A DNA stretch of 64,000 bases from Pseudomonas grimontii (GTDB taxonomy: Bacteria > Pseudomonadota > Gammaproteobacteria > Pseudomonadales > Pseudomonadaceae): the NCBI RefSeq assembly GCF_007858185.1, contig NZ_VFES01000001.1, positions 496,001 through 560,000 on the forward strand, in the 5' to 3' direction. Under the pieces are notes generated by a model that ran no database searches, was not told the origin of the DNA, and saw only the letters and a program-made list of their open reading frames with translations. This document shows positions 9,574-19,002 of the stretch, piece after piece (position 1 is the first letter of the stretch; each line of letters opens with the position of its first letter). A program made the translations under genes and the position numbers.

Positions 9574-11201
9574 GGGCGATTGCCGGTGTCAGCCGTTGAA
9601 GGGGTACCGATTGCCGTCGATTCCGAATTGAAGGGGTGGTACTGATACAGCCAGGTCTCTGACAGCGGCTGGCCGTCAAGGCGTAGGAAAAGGCGCAATT
9701 CCACCGGGTCCTTGCCGCCGACAGTCAAATCGAACTGTGCTCGCCAATGGCCGGCGATGCCGTCCGGCACCGCTTCGGTAAAGACCTGGCTGAGCTCGCC
9801 TCTGGAGCAACTGATCACGGCCTCGGGTTTGACGCCCGGCGCGAGTTTTTCCAAGGGGGCGCCTTGGAATTCGACCACGAATTTACGCACCCCTACAGGG
9901 CGCGGCTGGCCCGGTTGGCCGCCGTTGCCCAAGCGTGTGGCCAAGCACACTGCCAGTGGCGAAGCGTAGGGCTCCTGGGCCAGCCAGTGCAGGCGATAAC
10001 GCAGCGAATAGCGGTTGCCCGCTTCCGCTGGAGCCGAGGGCACCCACATCGCGACGATGTTGTCGTGGATCTCGTCGTCGGTGCCGTTTTCCATCAGTTG
10101 CACGCTGCCTTTGCCCCAATCGCCCAACGGCTCGACCCACAGGCTGGGGCGCCGCTGGTAATTCACACCATCGAGGTAGTGGTCAAAGTTGCGGTCGCGC
10201 TGTAACAGGCCGAAGCCCTTCGGTTGATGATCGGTGAACGCCGAAACCATGGTGCGTGGCGGGTTGTTCAGGGGACGCCAGATACGTTCTCCGTTGCCGG
10301 TCCAGAGCCCCAGGCCGTCACTGTCGTGAACCTCGGGGCGCCAGTCGGCGGCGGTGCGCTTGGCGGTTTCACTGAACCAGAACATCGAGGTCACCGGAGC
10401 AATGCCCAGCCGGCTGACACTCCTGCGCAGGAAAAACGTGCAATCGATGTCCATGACCACGCCCTGTGTGCGGTGGATCAGGAAACGGTAAGCCCCGCAG
10501 ATACTCGGGCCGTCGAGCCGCGCATAGAGGGTCATGGCGTTAGCGTGCTCGTTCTTTGGCGGCTCGAACCAGATGTGGGTGAAGTCAGGGAACTCTTCGG
10601 CCTTGCCGGCTTGTGCCACATCCAGGGCAATAGCCCGTGCCGACAGACCGTACTGATACAACTCGCCGATGGCCCGGAAGTACGACGCGCCAAGGAAGGC
10701 CACCCAGTCGTTCCGTTGCCACGCCCGTTTGGCTTGGTTGCCCAGGCGGCTTTCCTGGATGCGAAAGCCAGCGAACCCACTGTTACGGGGCAAGGCATGG
10801 GCAGGGCTGTCGCCTGGCATATCGAAGTGCGCCGGGTCGTAGACGATCTCGCGGGCGATGCCGTTGTCCAGGGCATACATCCTCACGGGGGTGCGAAAAA
10901 ACGACCCCAAGTGAAAGAACGTCACGGGGAACTTGCCGGGGCCGTTGGCGAACAGGGCGCGCTCGGGTTTGAAGTGGATCTGGCCGTGGGTGGCGTAGTC
11001 GAGTCTCGCCAGCAGCGTGGCCGATGCGGTGCTGGGGTAGGTGTAGGGTTTCAAGGCATCGGCTTGTGCCTGTTCGATCAAGTCTTCGAAGGAAAAAGCG
11101 CTGGGGTGGTCGGCTGTATCGGCCGCCAGGGCGCCCCTGCCCAGTGGCGTGAGCAAGGCGGCCAGTGAAGCGTACGTCAGGAACTCGCGGCGCGTAGACA
11201 T
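9570..11201 (-). CDS. opgD: Glucan biosynthesis protein D (OpgD/MdoD)
   Basis: Protein of 543 residues starting MSTRREFLTYASLAALL. The twin arginine before a hydrophobic segment and the A-L-A-A cleavage region around residues 22-26 fit the Tat signal known for OpgD. The rest matches the OpgG/OpgD family (SFEDLIEQAQ, TYPSTASATLLARLDYATHGQI, the R-R-P-S-L-W-V-E-P-L-G-D-W motif). OpgD acts on osmoregulated periplasmic glucan; E. coli OpgD was reported to be a beta-1,2-glucanase (GH186). Start 11201 was preferred over the in-frame 11255 because a strong AAGGAAAGGA ribosome site sits before it and the Tat signal begins there. It is translationally coupled to the downstream GH3 gene. Confidence 0.92.
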   Translation of the reverse strand: MSTRREFLTYASLAALLTPLGRGALAADTADHPSAFSFEDLIEQAQADALKPYTYPSTASATLLARLDYATHGQIHFKPERALFANGPGKFPVTFFHLGSFFRTPVRMYALDNGIAREIVYDPAHFDMPGDSPAHALPRNSGFAGFRIQESRLGNQAKRAWQRNDWVAFLGASYFRAIGELYQYGLSARAIALDVAQAGKAEEFPDFTHIWFEPPKNEHANAMTLYARLDGPSICGAYRFLIHRTQGVVMDIDCTFFLRRSVSRLGIAPVTSMFWFSETAKRTAADWRPEVHDSDGLGLWTGNGERIWRPLNNPPRTMVSAFTDHQPKGFGLLQRDRNFDHYLDGVNYQRRPSLWVEPLGDWGKGSVQLMENGTDDEIHDNIVAMWVPSAPAEAGNRYSLRYRLHWLAQEPYASPLAVCLATRLGNGGQPGQPRPVGVRKFVVEFQGAPLEKLAPGVKPEAVISCSRGELSQVFTEAVPDGIAGHWRAQFDLTVGGKDPVELRLFLRLDGQPLSETWLYQYHPFNSESTAIGTPSTADTGNRP

Positions 11202-11362
11202 GGTGTCCTTTCCTTCGACGATGAGGGTCCAGGCCTCACGTTCAGCACGCCCCACGGCATGCAGCTGTGTTGCTTGTGTGGAGTGTCGAGTCGGGAAACG
11301 TGTCTGTCTACTGTCAGAAATAACAGGTAGTGGGGGAAGGGCGGATGATTCGGCGGCGAGCC

Positions 11363-12742
11363 CTACGCCGCCGTCTGCCGAATTGGCAAGACCACGCGAA
11401 ACTTCGTCCCCTTACCCAGCTCACTGCTGACAGAAATATCGCCATGGTGTTTCTTGACGATGCCGTAGGAGAGTGACAGCCCCAACCCCGTGCCTTCGCC
11501 CACCGGTTTGGTGGTGAAGAAAGGATCGAAGATTTTCTGCACGGTCTCCGGCGCAATCCCGCAGCCGTTGTCCGCCACCTCCAGCCAGACGTTTTCGCCT
11601 TCCACGCCATTGCTGATGGTAATGATGCCGCGTTCCGGCCCCATGGCCTGCGCTGCATTGATGACCAGGTTCATCACCACCTGGTTGAGCTGCGAGGCCA
11701 GGCATTCAATCTCTGGCAGCGGTTCGTAGTGCTTGACCACATCGGCCTTGTACTTGAGTTCGCTGGCAACGATGTTCAGCGTGGAGTCGATACCCTGTTG
11801 CAGGTTTGCGAATTGCCAGGTCTGGTCGTTATCGACGCGGGAGAAGTTTTTCAGGTCCTTGACGATCTGCGCCACGCGACCGATGCCTTCCTTGGTCTCG
11901 CGGATCAATATCGGAATGTCGTCCTGTAGAAAGTCCAGTTCCAGGCGGGTACGCAATGCCTTGAGCTGCGCGTGCTGTTCACCCGGGGCGAGGGTTTCTT
12001 CGGCCTGCTGGTAAGCCTCCAGCATCTGTTGCAACTGGTTGAAATAACCGTCGAGCGTACTGAGGTTGGACGAGATAAAACCCACCGGGTTGTTGATCTC
12101 ATGGGCCACGCCTGCGGCGAGTTGCCCCAGCGAGGCGAGCTTTTCCGATTGCACCAGCTGGCTTTCCAGGTGCTTGCGCTCTTCGATTTCCTGCTGCAGC
12201 GCTTGCGTGCGTTGTTCCACCAGCCGTTCCAGCTGAGTGGTTTGCAGGGTGGCACGACGGGCCATGTCCCATTTATTGGCCAGGGTGTTGGCCATCTGCT
12301 GGACTTCGATGTTATCGAACGGCTTTTTCAGGATCAGCAGTCGGTCATGGCCGTGCAGACGGTCCAGCAGGTCTTCCCAGGCATAGTCCGAGTACGCAGT
12401 GCACACCACCACTTGCAGGTCGGGGGCGACTTTCCAAAGTTCTTCTATGGTCTTCGCCCCGTCCCAGCCTTGGGGCATGCGCATGTCGACAAACGCCAGG
12501 GCATAGGGGTGCTGTTGCGCCATAGCGGTGATGAGCAACTGCAGGCCTTCTTCGCCGCCGTAGGCCGAGTGCAGGTCGAAGGGGGGCGCCGTGGGTTTGC
12601 TGGATTCGCCGAACAGTGCCGACTCCATGTCATCCAGCACCTGGTTGGATTCAACGGCAGGCATCAGGATCTTGCGGAAATCGTCGTGAATCGACGGCGT
12701 GTCATCAATCAGCAGGATGCGCCGGTTGGGAGGTTGGTTCAT
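11363..12742 (-). CDS. Hybrid REC - histidine kinase
   Basis: Soluble protein of 459 residues with no membrane segment. It has an N-terminal receiver domain (about 8-150; DMRMP phospho-Asp motif, conserved K in LILKKPFD), a coiled coil (about 160-200), a dimerisation/H-box region with [11 protein letters not shown], and an HATPase domain (N-box [32 protein letters not shown]). The receiver has a long insert between the first acidic residues and the phosphorylated Asp and closely resembles that of the REC-GGDEF-EAL protein in the same gene group. Its ATG overlaps the stop of the upstream membrane kinase (ATGA), so both are made from one transcript. Likely a phosphorelay component; signal unknown. 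Confidence 0.88.
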   Translation of the reverse strand: MNQPPNRRILLIDDTPSIHDDFRKILMPAVESNQVLDDMESALFGESSKPTAPPFDLHSAYGGEEGLQLLITAMAQQHPYALAFVDMRMPQGWDGAKTIEELWKVAPDLQVVVCTAYSDYAWEDLLDRLHGHDRLLILKKPFDNIEVQQMANTLANKWDMARRATLQTTQLERLVEQRTQALQQEIEERKHLESQLVQSEKLASLGQLAAGVAHEINNPVGFISSNLSTLDGYFNQLQQMLEAYQQAEETLAPGEQHAQLKALRTRLELDFLQDDIPILIRETKEGIGRVAQIVKDLKNFSRVDNDQTWQFANLQQGIDSTLNIVASELKYKADVVKHYEPLPEIECLASQLNQVVMNLVINAAQAMGPERGIITISNGVEGENVWLEVADNGCGIAPETVQKIFDPFFTTKPVGEGTGLGLSLSYGIVKKHHGDISVSSELGKGTKFRVVLPIRQTAA

Positions 12743-14553
12743 GCGGGACTTCCGGCAGGCGTGAGGGGGATCGTCAGGGTGAATATCGCACCTTGGCCTG
12801 GCCCGTCACTGTGGGCGCTGAGGTGACCATCCATTTCAACGGCGGCCAGTGCACAGCTGTGCAGGCCAAAACCGTGACCTTCCTTGCGGGTGGTAAAACC
12901 GTGGGTAAATATGCGGGTCATGTTCTCGGCCGGTATGCCTTCCCCATCGTCCTTCACGCTGATCAGCAACGTGCTGTCCTCCAGCGACTGGACCGTCAGG
13001 GTCATCTGCCGTGGCCGATCGGTGAGGTTGGACATGGCGTACTTGGCGTTGCTGATCAGGTTGACCATGATCAGCAGCAAGCGGTGTTTGTCCGCGAGGA
13101 CTTCCGGTACCTGCCCATAGTGCTTGACCACCGTGACATTGTGCCGGCTCAGTGCCCCCGCATTCATGCGCAGGGCGTCTTCCATCAAGGTGCTGATCTG
13201 CACCGGCTCCTTCAGTGAGGGCGCGCCCGCATAGGATTGCTGGGTGGAGACGATGTCCTTGATGTGGTCCACGCTTTTGCTCAATTGCGCCAGCTCATCG
13301 ATCAGGCCTTGTTGCTCGACGGCAATGGCGTCCACCAGTTGGTTGAGGTAGCCGGGCAGCAGCTTGCCCTTTTCATCCTCGGTGATAAAGGTGCCCAGGT
13401 CGGCCTGGCGCTCGTTGATCAACTGCATGGCTTTGCCCAGGCCCATTGCCTTGCTGCTGCGCAGTTTGCGGGTGACCAGGTCGGCGGAGATGTTCACGCT
13501 GTTGAGCACGTTGCCGACGTTGTGCAGCACGTTGGTGGCGATCTCCGCCATGCCGGCCTGGCGCGCGCTGTCCATCAACTCGGTTTGGGCATCCTTGAGC
13601 TGTTGGGTGCGCCGTTCCACGCGTTGTTCCAGGGTTTCGTTGGCCGCCTGCAAGGCACGGTTGACGCGGTTGATTTCGGCGAAACTGCGTAGCAGGCGAA
13701 TCGTCAGGTACAGCAGCAGGGCCACCAGCAGGGTCGAGAACACCAGCAGGTAGCGGTGGTATTGCTGTTCGACCAGGTCGACGGCCTGTTGGTCCTGGTT
13801 GAGGTGGGTGGTCAGGTCATCCAGGCGTTCGGCAACCGGGATGGCGGCGATCTCTTCGAGCAGGGTGTTCACCACGGGCTGCTCGCGCAAGATCAGTTCG
13901 ATGTGATTGCTCAGGATCTCCACCGGGGCGCGGAACTCGCTGGGCAGCAGTTCCTTGTTGACTGCCAGCTTGCCCAGGCCGACGAGGATGTCGGCGGCGC
14001 GCTCTTGGGTGGTGACCTGGGCGAATTCCAGGCTGCTGAGCAGCAAATCGTAAGTGTCGGTGGCCACGCTTTGCAGTTGCAGTTTTGTGTCGTCGTTTAC
14101 CTGGTTGAACTGCGCCTGGATATCGTCTTCGGCGGTCGGCAGGAAGGCCAGGGAATTGCGCAACACGGCGTTGTGGGATTTGAACTGATCGATGCGCCGG
14201 GCTTTTTCGTGGATAGCTGCTCGATAAGCCTGCTGGCTGGCTTGCCAGCCGGACAGGTCCTCAGGGCTGTGGCGCGAATCGTGCTCTTCCAGCTCTGCCC
14301 ACAGCCGGGTCATTTCTGTCAGGGGCGCCACCAGGGGGTCGTAATTGTGGGTAATGGCGATCCTGGCCTTGAGCACTTCGCTGTCCCACTGGGCGTTGAG
14401 TTGCTGTAGCTGCCGGATCAGGTCCCTGGACTGGGTGTAGGAGGACGCCTGGTTGCTGGACGACTTGACGTACAGAAAGATCAGCGTGGAGGCCAGCAAC
14501 AGGGTGATGAACCCCAAGGCCAGTAGGCTGGTGCGGCGGCGATAGAGGGTCAT
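12739..14553 (-). CDS. Membrane sensor histidine kinase with all-helical periplasmic (DAHL-like) domain
   Basis: Protein of 604 residues. It has a first membrane helix at about 8-28, a long, almost wholly helical periplasmic region (about 30-250) resembling DAHL-type sensor domains, a second helix (about 270-290), then a coiled coil. The H-box is atypical, VLHNVGNVLNSVN instead of HEINNP, followed by an HATPase domain (NLISNAKYAM, DDGEGIP, EGHGFGLHSCAL). It starts 10 bases after the stop of the cytochrome c peroxidase gene and overlaps the next kinase gene. The context suggests the periplasmic di-haem protein and this sensor work together, perhaps on redox or peroxide signals; that is inference. 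Confidence 0.85.
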   Translation of the reverse strand: MTLYRRRTSLLALGFITLLLASTLIFLYVKSSSNQASSYTQSRDLIRQLQQLNAQWDSEVLKARIAITHNYDPLVAPLTEMTRLWAELEEHDSRHSPEDLSGWQASQQAYRAAIHEKARRIDQFKSHNAVLRNSLAFLPTAEDDIQAQFNQVNDDTKLQLQSVATDTYDLLLSSLEFAQVTTQERAADILVGLGKLAVNKELLPSEFRAPVEILSNHIELILREQPVVNTLLEEIAAIPVAERLDDLTTHLNQDQQAVDLVEQQYHRYLLVFSTLLVALLLYLTIRLLRSFAEINRVNRALQAANETLEQRVERRTQQLKDAQTELMDSARQAGMAEIATNVLHNVGNVLNSVNISADLVTRKLRSSKAMGLGKAMQLINERQADLGTFITEDEKGKLLPGYLNQLVDAIAVEQQGLIDELAQLSKSVDHIKDIVSTQQSYAGAPSLKEPVQISTLMEDALRMNAGALSRHNVTVVKHYGQVPEVLADKHRLLLIMVNLISNAKYAMSNLTDRPRQMTLTVQSLEDSTLLISVKDDGEGIPAENMTRIFTHGFTTRKEGHGFGLHSCALAAVEMDGHLSAHSDGPGQGAIFTLTIPLTPAGSPA

Positions 14554-14563
14554 GACGAACTGC

Positions 14564-15553
14564 TCATAAAGGCTTGCCCGACCATTCGCCGGTCAGGGTC
14601 TTGAGAAACTGGATAATCAGGTCTTTATCCTCTTGCGAGGGGTTGCGCCCCAGTTGGAACTTGAACATGACGTCGACCGCTTCTTCCAGGGTCTTGGCCG
14701 ATGCATCGTGAAAATACGGCGCCGTGACCGCGATGTTACGCAGGCTGGGGACCTTGAACACGTGCCGGTCTTCTTCATCCTTGGTCAGCAGGTAGCGCCC
14801 CAGGTCCGACTCGACGGGGTTGCCGCGCACCTTGAAGTAGTCGCCCATCACCCCGAACTTCTGGAACATGTTGCCGCCGATGTTGATGCCCTGGTGACAG
14901 GCGATGCAGCCGTAATCCTTGAAGCGCTGGTAGCCGTACTTTTCCTGGATCGTGAGGATTTCCGTGTTGCCCAGCAGGTACTGGTCAAACCGTGAGTTGG
15001 GCGTCAGCAGCGTGCGTTCGTAGGTGGCCAGGGCGTTTTGCACGTTGGCGGCGGTGACGCCATCGGGGTAGGCCTGTTTGAACGCAGCCTGGTAGGCGGG
15101 CAGGGCGGACAGGTTCTGCACCACGGTTTTCCAGTCGCTGCCCATTTCCACCGGGCTGATGACCACCTGCTCGACCTGCGCCTCCAGGGTGTCCACCCGG
15201 CCATTCCAGAACTGTTTGAAATTCAGACTGGCGTTGAACACCGACGGCGTGTTGATTTCCACGGGCTTGCCGTCGAAACCGATGGAGAACGGTTTATTGT
15301 CGGCGCCCCCGGATTCGAGGTGATGGCAGCTGGCACACGACAGCGTGTTGTTGACTGACAGGCGCGGCTCATTGAACAGTTGGCGGCCCAGTTCGACCTT
15401 GGCCGGGTCGAGTTGCGCAACCGGTGGCAACGGTTTGAGCGCTTCGTCCAGCGGCGCGGCCGTCACGGTCATCCCCAGGCTCAACCCCAACGTGAGGATG
15501 AGGCCGAAACAGTAGGTTGAGACGTCGCTCAAGCGAGCACTCCTTGCAGGCAT
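14564..15553 (-). CDS. Periplasmic di-haem cytochrome c peroxidase (CCP/MauG family)
   Basis: Protein of 329 residues with an N-terminal signal peptide (hydrophobic residues about 13-31). It has two haem c motifs, CASCH in the N-terminal domain and CIACH in the C-terminal domain, and typical CCP segments (NTPSVFNASLNFKQFWNGR, KVPSLRNIAVTAPYFHDA). Family members reduce hydrogen peroxide in the periplasm or, like MauG, oxidise other proteins. The gene is sandwiched between a c-di-GMP output protein (5 bases upstream) and a sensor kinase (10 bases downstream), unusual for a housekeeping peroxidase and suggesting a sensory role. The ribosome site before ATG 15553 is weak, consistent with coupling. 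Confidence 0.9.
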   Translation of the reverse strand: MPARSARLSDVSTYCFGLILTLGLSLGMTVTAAPLDEALKPLPPVAQLDPAKVELGRQLFNEPRLSVNNTLSCASCHHLESGGADNKPFSIGFDGKPVEINTPSVFNASLNFKQFWNGRVDTLEAQVEQVVISPVEMGSDWKTVVQNLSALPAYQAAFKQAYPDGVTAANVQNALATYERTLLTPNSRFDQYLLGNTEILTIQEKYGYQRFKDYGCIACHQGINIGGNMFQKFGVMGDYFKVRGNPVESDLGRYLLTKDEEDRHVFKVPSLRNIAVTAPYFHDASAKTLEEAVDVMFKFQLGRNPSQEDKDLIIQFLKTLTGEWSGKPL

Positions 15554-15558
15554 AGGGG

Positions 15559-17433
15559 CTATTGATCGGGCATCAGCGTGGGGCTGCCCACCTGCAGCAA
15601 CTGGGCGAAATCCTTCGCAGGTATCGCCTTGCTGAACAGAAAGCCCTGGCCTTCCTCACACTGCTGTGACCTCAGGAAGTTCAGCTGTTCGACGGTTTCC
15701 ACCCCTTCGGCGATGATGTTCAGCTCCAGGCTCTTGCCCATGCCGATGATAGCGCTGATCAGCTGCGCGTCCTGGCTATTTTCGTGCAGCCCGCGCACGA
15801 ATGATTGGTCGATTTTCAGCACATCGATAGGAAAGCGTCGCAGGTAGCTGAGGCTGGAGTAGCCCGTGCCGAAATCGTCCAGCGCCAGGCGCACGCCCAT
15901 GGCCTTGATTCTGTTAAGAATATCGACGGTCTCGTCGACATTCTGCATCAGTACACTCTCGGTGATCTCCAGCTCCAGCTGGTTGGGCGGCAGGCCGGTC
16001 TGCTTGAGGATGGCGGCCAGGTTGTCGACAAACTCGCGCTGGCGGAAGTCGATGGCCGAGATGTTCACCGAGATGCGCAGCGGCGCCAGGCCCATGGTTC
16101 GCCAGGCCTGTGCCTGTTCACAGGCGTGGCGCAGCACCCATTGGGTCAAGGGAACGATCAGCCCGCTGTCCTCGGCTACCGGAATGAAGTCAGCCGGGTG
16201 GACCCAGCCCGAGCGCGGTTGAAACCAGCGGATCAGCGCCTCCGCGCCGAGGATTCGCCCGGTTTTCAAATCCAGTTTGGGCTGGTAGTGCAGTGCAAAC
16301 TCATTGTGTTCCAGGGCCTGGCGGATTGCGCTTTCCAGGTTTTGCTGGTGCTGGGCGCGCAGGTTCATGTCTTCGGTGTAAAAACTGAAATCGTCCGGGC
16401 TGCGCTCCTTCGTGGTGTGCATGGCGGTTTCAGCGTGCTTGATCAGCTCCACGGCAGTGCTGCTGTCATTCGGGTAAATGCTGATGCCCAGGCTGGCGGT
16501 GACGCTCAGGTCGTGCCCCGCGACGTGGCGGGTAGCGCTGATGGCCTGGAGTATCTTCTGGGCGATGTGCTGGGTTTGCTGCGGGTGCAGGACATCATTG
16601 AGCAGGATCACAAACTCGTCCGAGCCATAGCGAAACACCGAGTCCGATTCCCGGACCGCCGCCACCAGGCTTTGGCTGACCTGCTGGAGCACCTCGTCAC
16701 CCACTGGATAACCCAATGCATTGTTGATGCGTTTGAAGCGATCGAGCCCGATAAACATCACCGCCAGTTGGGTGTCATGGCGCCGGCCCAGGGCGATGGC
16801 CTGGGTCAGCCGGTCGCCCAGCAGCGTGCTGTTGGGCAACTCCGTGAGCGCGTCGTATTGCAGCAGGTGCGAGACTTTCAGTAGTTCCTGCACGCGTTCC
16901 TCAATGGTGCGCTCCAGCCCGATCACCTTGAGGGCGGCATCCTGGGCGAGCTGCCATTTCCAGGTGAGGGCGCTGGCCATCTGGCGGATTTCCAGGTGAT
17001 CGAAGGGTTTCTTCAGGATCAGCAACTGGTCGTTGTACTTCAAGCGCGCTTCGATCGCTTCAAAGGAATAGTCGGAATAAGCGGTGCACAGGGCGATCTG
17101 CAGGTTGGGATCGACGTTCCACAACTGCTCGATGGTTTGCAGGCCGTCCCAGCCAGGCGGCATGCGCATGTCGATGAACGCCATGGCGTAGGGAGCGTTG
17201 GCTGCCAGGGCCCGATTTACCAGGTCCAAGGCTTCCTGGCCCTGGTAGGCTGAATCCAGGATAAAGGCCTGGCGAGCCACGGTCGTTGTGCCGAACAGGG
17301 TTTGCTCAAGGGTATCCAGGGAGGGCTCGCCGTCGGCGTCGGCGCACAGGATCTTGCGAAAGTCCTGGTGGATGGACGTGGTGTCATCGACGATCAGGAT
17401 GCGACGGTTGGCCCGTCCTGAATTGGCGTTCAT
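15559..17433 (-). CDS. Response regulator with GGDEF and EAL domains
   Basis: Protein of 624 residues: receiver domain (about 10-155, phospho-acceptor Asp88 in DMRMP), GGDEF domain (about 190-345) and EAL domain (about 365-610). The GGDEF signature reads YGSDEF (269-274), with Ser for the second Gly, so diguanylate cyclase activity is uncertain. The EAL domain keeps E398-A-L, ISVNIS, LEITES, DDFGTGYSS and LKIDQSF, as in active c-di-GMP phosphodiesterases. I therefore expect net c-di-GMP breakdown controlled by phosphorylation. Start 17433 has an AGGAG site 7 bases upstream. It is the first gene of the minus-strand signalling group and diverges from the HD-GYP-like regulator. Confidence 0.9.
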   Translation of the reverse strand: MNANSGRANRRILIVDDTTSIHQDFRKILCADADGEPSLDTLEQTLFGTTTVARQAFILDSAYQGQEALDLVNRALAANAPYAMAFIDMRMPPGWDGLQTIEQLWNVDPNLQIALCTAYSDYSFEAIEARLKYNDQLLILKKPFDHLEIRQMASALTWKWQLAQDAALKVIGLERTIEERVQELLKVSHLLQYDALTELPNSTLLGDRLTQAIALGRRHDTQLAVMFIGLDRFKRINNALGYPVGDEVLQQVSQSLVAAVRESDSVFRYGSDEFVILLNDVLHPQQTQHIAQKILQAISATRHVAGHDLSVTASLGISIYPNDSSTAVELIKHAETAMHTTKERSPDDFSFYTEDMNLRAQHQQNLESAIRQALEHNEFALHYQPKLDLKTGRILGAEALIRWFQPRSGWVHPADFIPVAEDSGLIVPLTQWVLRHACEQAQAWRTMGLAPLRISVNISAIDFRQREFVDNLAAILKQTGLPPNQLELEITESVLMQNVDETVDILNRIKAMGVRLALDDFGTGYSSLSYLRRFPIDVLKIDQSFVRGLHENSQDAQLISAIIGMGKSLELNIIAEGVETVEQLNFLRSQQCEEGQGFLFSKAIPAKDFAQLLQVGSPTLMPDQ

Positions 17434-17653
17434 AGCGCGCTCCTGACCTTCAAAAGGTTCGACTGCATAACCATTCCTTCCTTGGTTCCATGGCTGAGGG
17501 GGGGCGCAGACCTGCTGTGACAGTGTAGTCGAGGTCCCTTGAATTCGGCGGCCAGTTGGCGTCAAATCAACCCCGCGCCATAAGCGACGGAATACGGCTT
17601 GGCCCAGGGGTTCAAATCAGCTCAACTCAGTTCAATGTGAAGGCGCAGCAGGC

Positions 17654-18970
17654 ATGGATGAACAACTTGCGACGAAACCCACTATTTTGCTGGTCGACGA
17701 TGAAGAGTCGATCCTCAACAGCTTGCGTCGCCTGTTGCGCGGCCAACCTTTCGATGTCGTGCTCGCGGGCAGCGGCGCCGAGGCCCTGGAGGTCATGGCC
17801 GCCCAGCCCATAGACCTGGTGATGAGCGATGCGCGCATGCCCGGCATGGACGGCGCGCAATTGCTGGCTGAGGTTCATCGCCTTTATCCCGCCACCAGTC
17901 GCATCCTGCTCACCGGCTACGCCGACCTGCCGACGATCATCAAGGCGATCAACGAAGGGCAGATCCACCGCTATATCGGCAAACCCTGGAACGATGACGA
18001 ACTGAAGCTGATCCTGCAGCAGGCCCTGGAACTCCAGCGGCTGGAACGCCTGGCCCATCAGCAGAACGACCAGCTCAAGCTATTGAATGCCACCCTGGAA
18101 AAACGCGTGGCAGCGCGGACCAGTGAGCTGCAACAGACCGCCGACATGCTCGACCTGGCCTACGATGAGCTCAAGCGCAGCTACGTGACCGGCACCGAAG
18201 TGTTTTCGTTGCTGGCCAACCTGCGCCTGCCCAAGAACAAACAGACCAATCGTCCACTGATCGAACTGGTGCGCGTGTACTGCACCGCCCAGTCCATCGA
18301 CGAAGCCAGCGCCCGTGACATGGCCATGGCCGCCGCGTTGTACAACATCGGCAAGCTGAGCTGGAGCGACAGTATGTTGATCGAGCCGGCCGACAAGCTG
18401 CACAGCACCGACCGCGAGCGGTACCGTGGCTATCCGACCCAGAGCGAATCGCTGTTGATGACCCTGGAGCCGATGAAGGATGCGGCGCGGATCATTCGTC
18501 ATCACCAGGAGCGCTGGGACGGCAGCGGGTTCCCCGACCACCTCAAGGGCGAGGCGATTCCGTTCGGTTCACGCCTGCTGAAACTGGCGGTGGACTTCAT
18601 CGAGTTGCAGAAAGGCCTGATCCTTGAGCGGCACCTGAACAGCGATGAAGCGCTGTTGTATATCCGCAAATATGCCGGGCGCCTCTATGATCCGGATTTG
18701 ATCGAGGATTTCATCCAGGCCTGCGCCGCGTTTCTCAGTGATGTGACCCTGGGCGATCCCACGGTCAAGGTGCTCTCCACCCGTGAATTGGAAGACGGCA
18801 TGGTCCTGGCGCGCAACCTCAACGCTGATAACGGCATGTTGCTGCTCAATGCCGGCAAGGTGCTGAACCTGCCGTTGGTGGACAAGCTGATTGCGTTCGA
18901 GGCGATGGAAGGCGCCAAGTACAGCGTGTTTATCAAGGAGCCGGACGAGACCGACGCGGTGCTCCATTAA
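17654..18970 (+). CDS. Response regulator with degenerate HD-GYP domain
   Basis: Protein of 438 residues. The receiver domain (about 8-125) has phospho-acceptor Asp59 in SDARMPGMDG. A coiled coil (about 130-175) leads to an HD-GYP-like domain (about 190-390). Here the HD dyad of the usual LHDIGK motif is Tyr230-Asn231 (ALYNIGKL) and the next metal-binding His is Tyr260 (GYPTQSES), while HHQERWDGSGFP (283-294) is intact. Loss of several metal ligands suggests no c-di-GMP phosphodiesterase activity and a binding or scaffold role instead. It is divergent from the GGDEF-EAL gene, with 220 bases between. The Nudix gene follows after 32 bases and may be co-transcribed. Confidence 0.85.
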   Translation: MDEQLATKPTILLVDDEESILNSLRRLLRGQPFDVVLAGSGAEALEVMAAQPIDLVMSDARMPGMDGAQLLAEVHRLYPATSRILLTGYADLPTIIKAINEGQIHRYIGKPWNDDELKLILQQALELQRLERLAHQQNDQLKLLNATLEKRVAARTSELQQTADMLDLAYDELKRSYVTGTEVFSLLANLRLPKNKQTNRPLIELVRVYCTAQSIDEASARDMAMAAALYNIGKLSWSDSMLIEPADKLHSTDRERYRGYPTQSESLLMTLEPMKDAARIIRHHQERWDGSGFPDHLKGEAIPFGSRLLKLAVDFIELQKGLILERHLNSDEALLYIRKYAGRLYDPDLIEDFIQACAAFLSDVTLGDPTVKVLSTRELEDGMVLARNLNADNGMLLLNAGKVLNLPLVDKLIAFEAMEGAKYSVFIKEPDETDAVLH

Positions 18971-19002
18971 TTTTCACTTTTTGAATTCAAGGTTTTCAGT
19001 TC

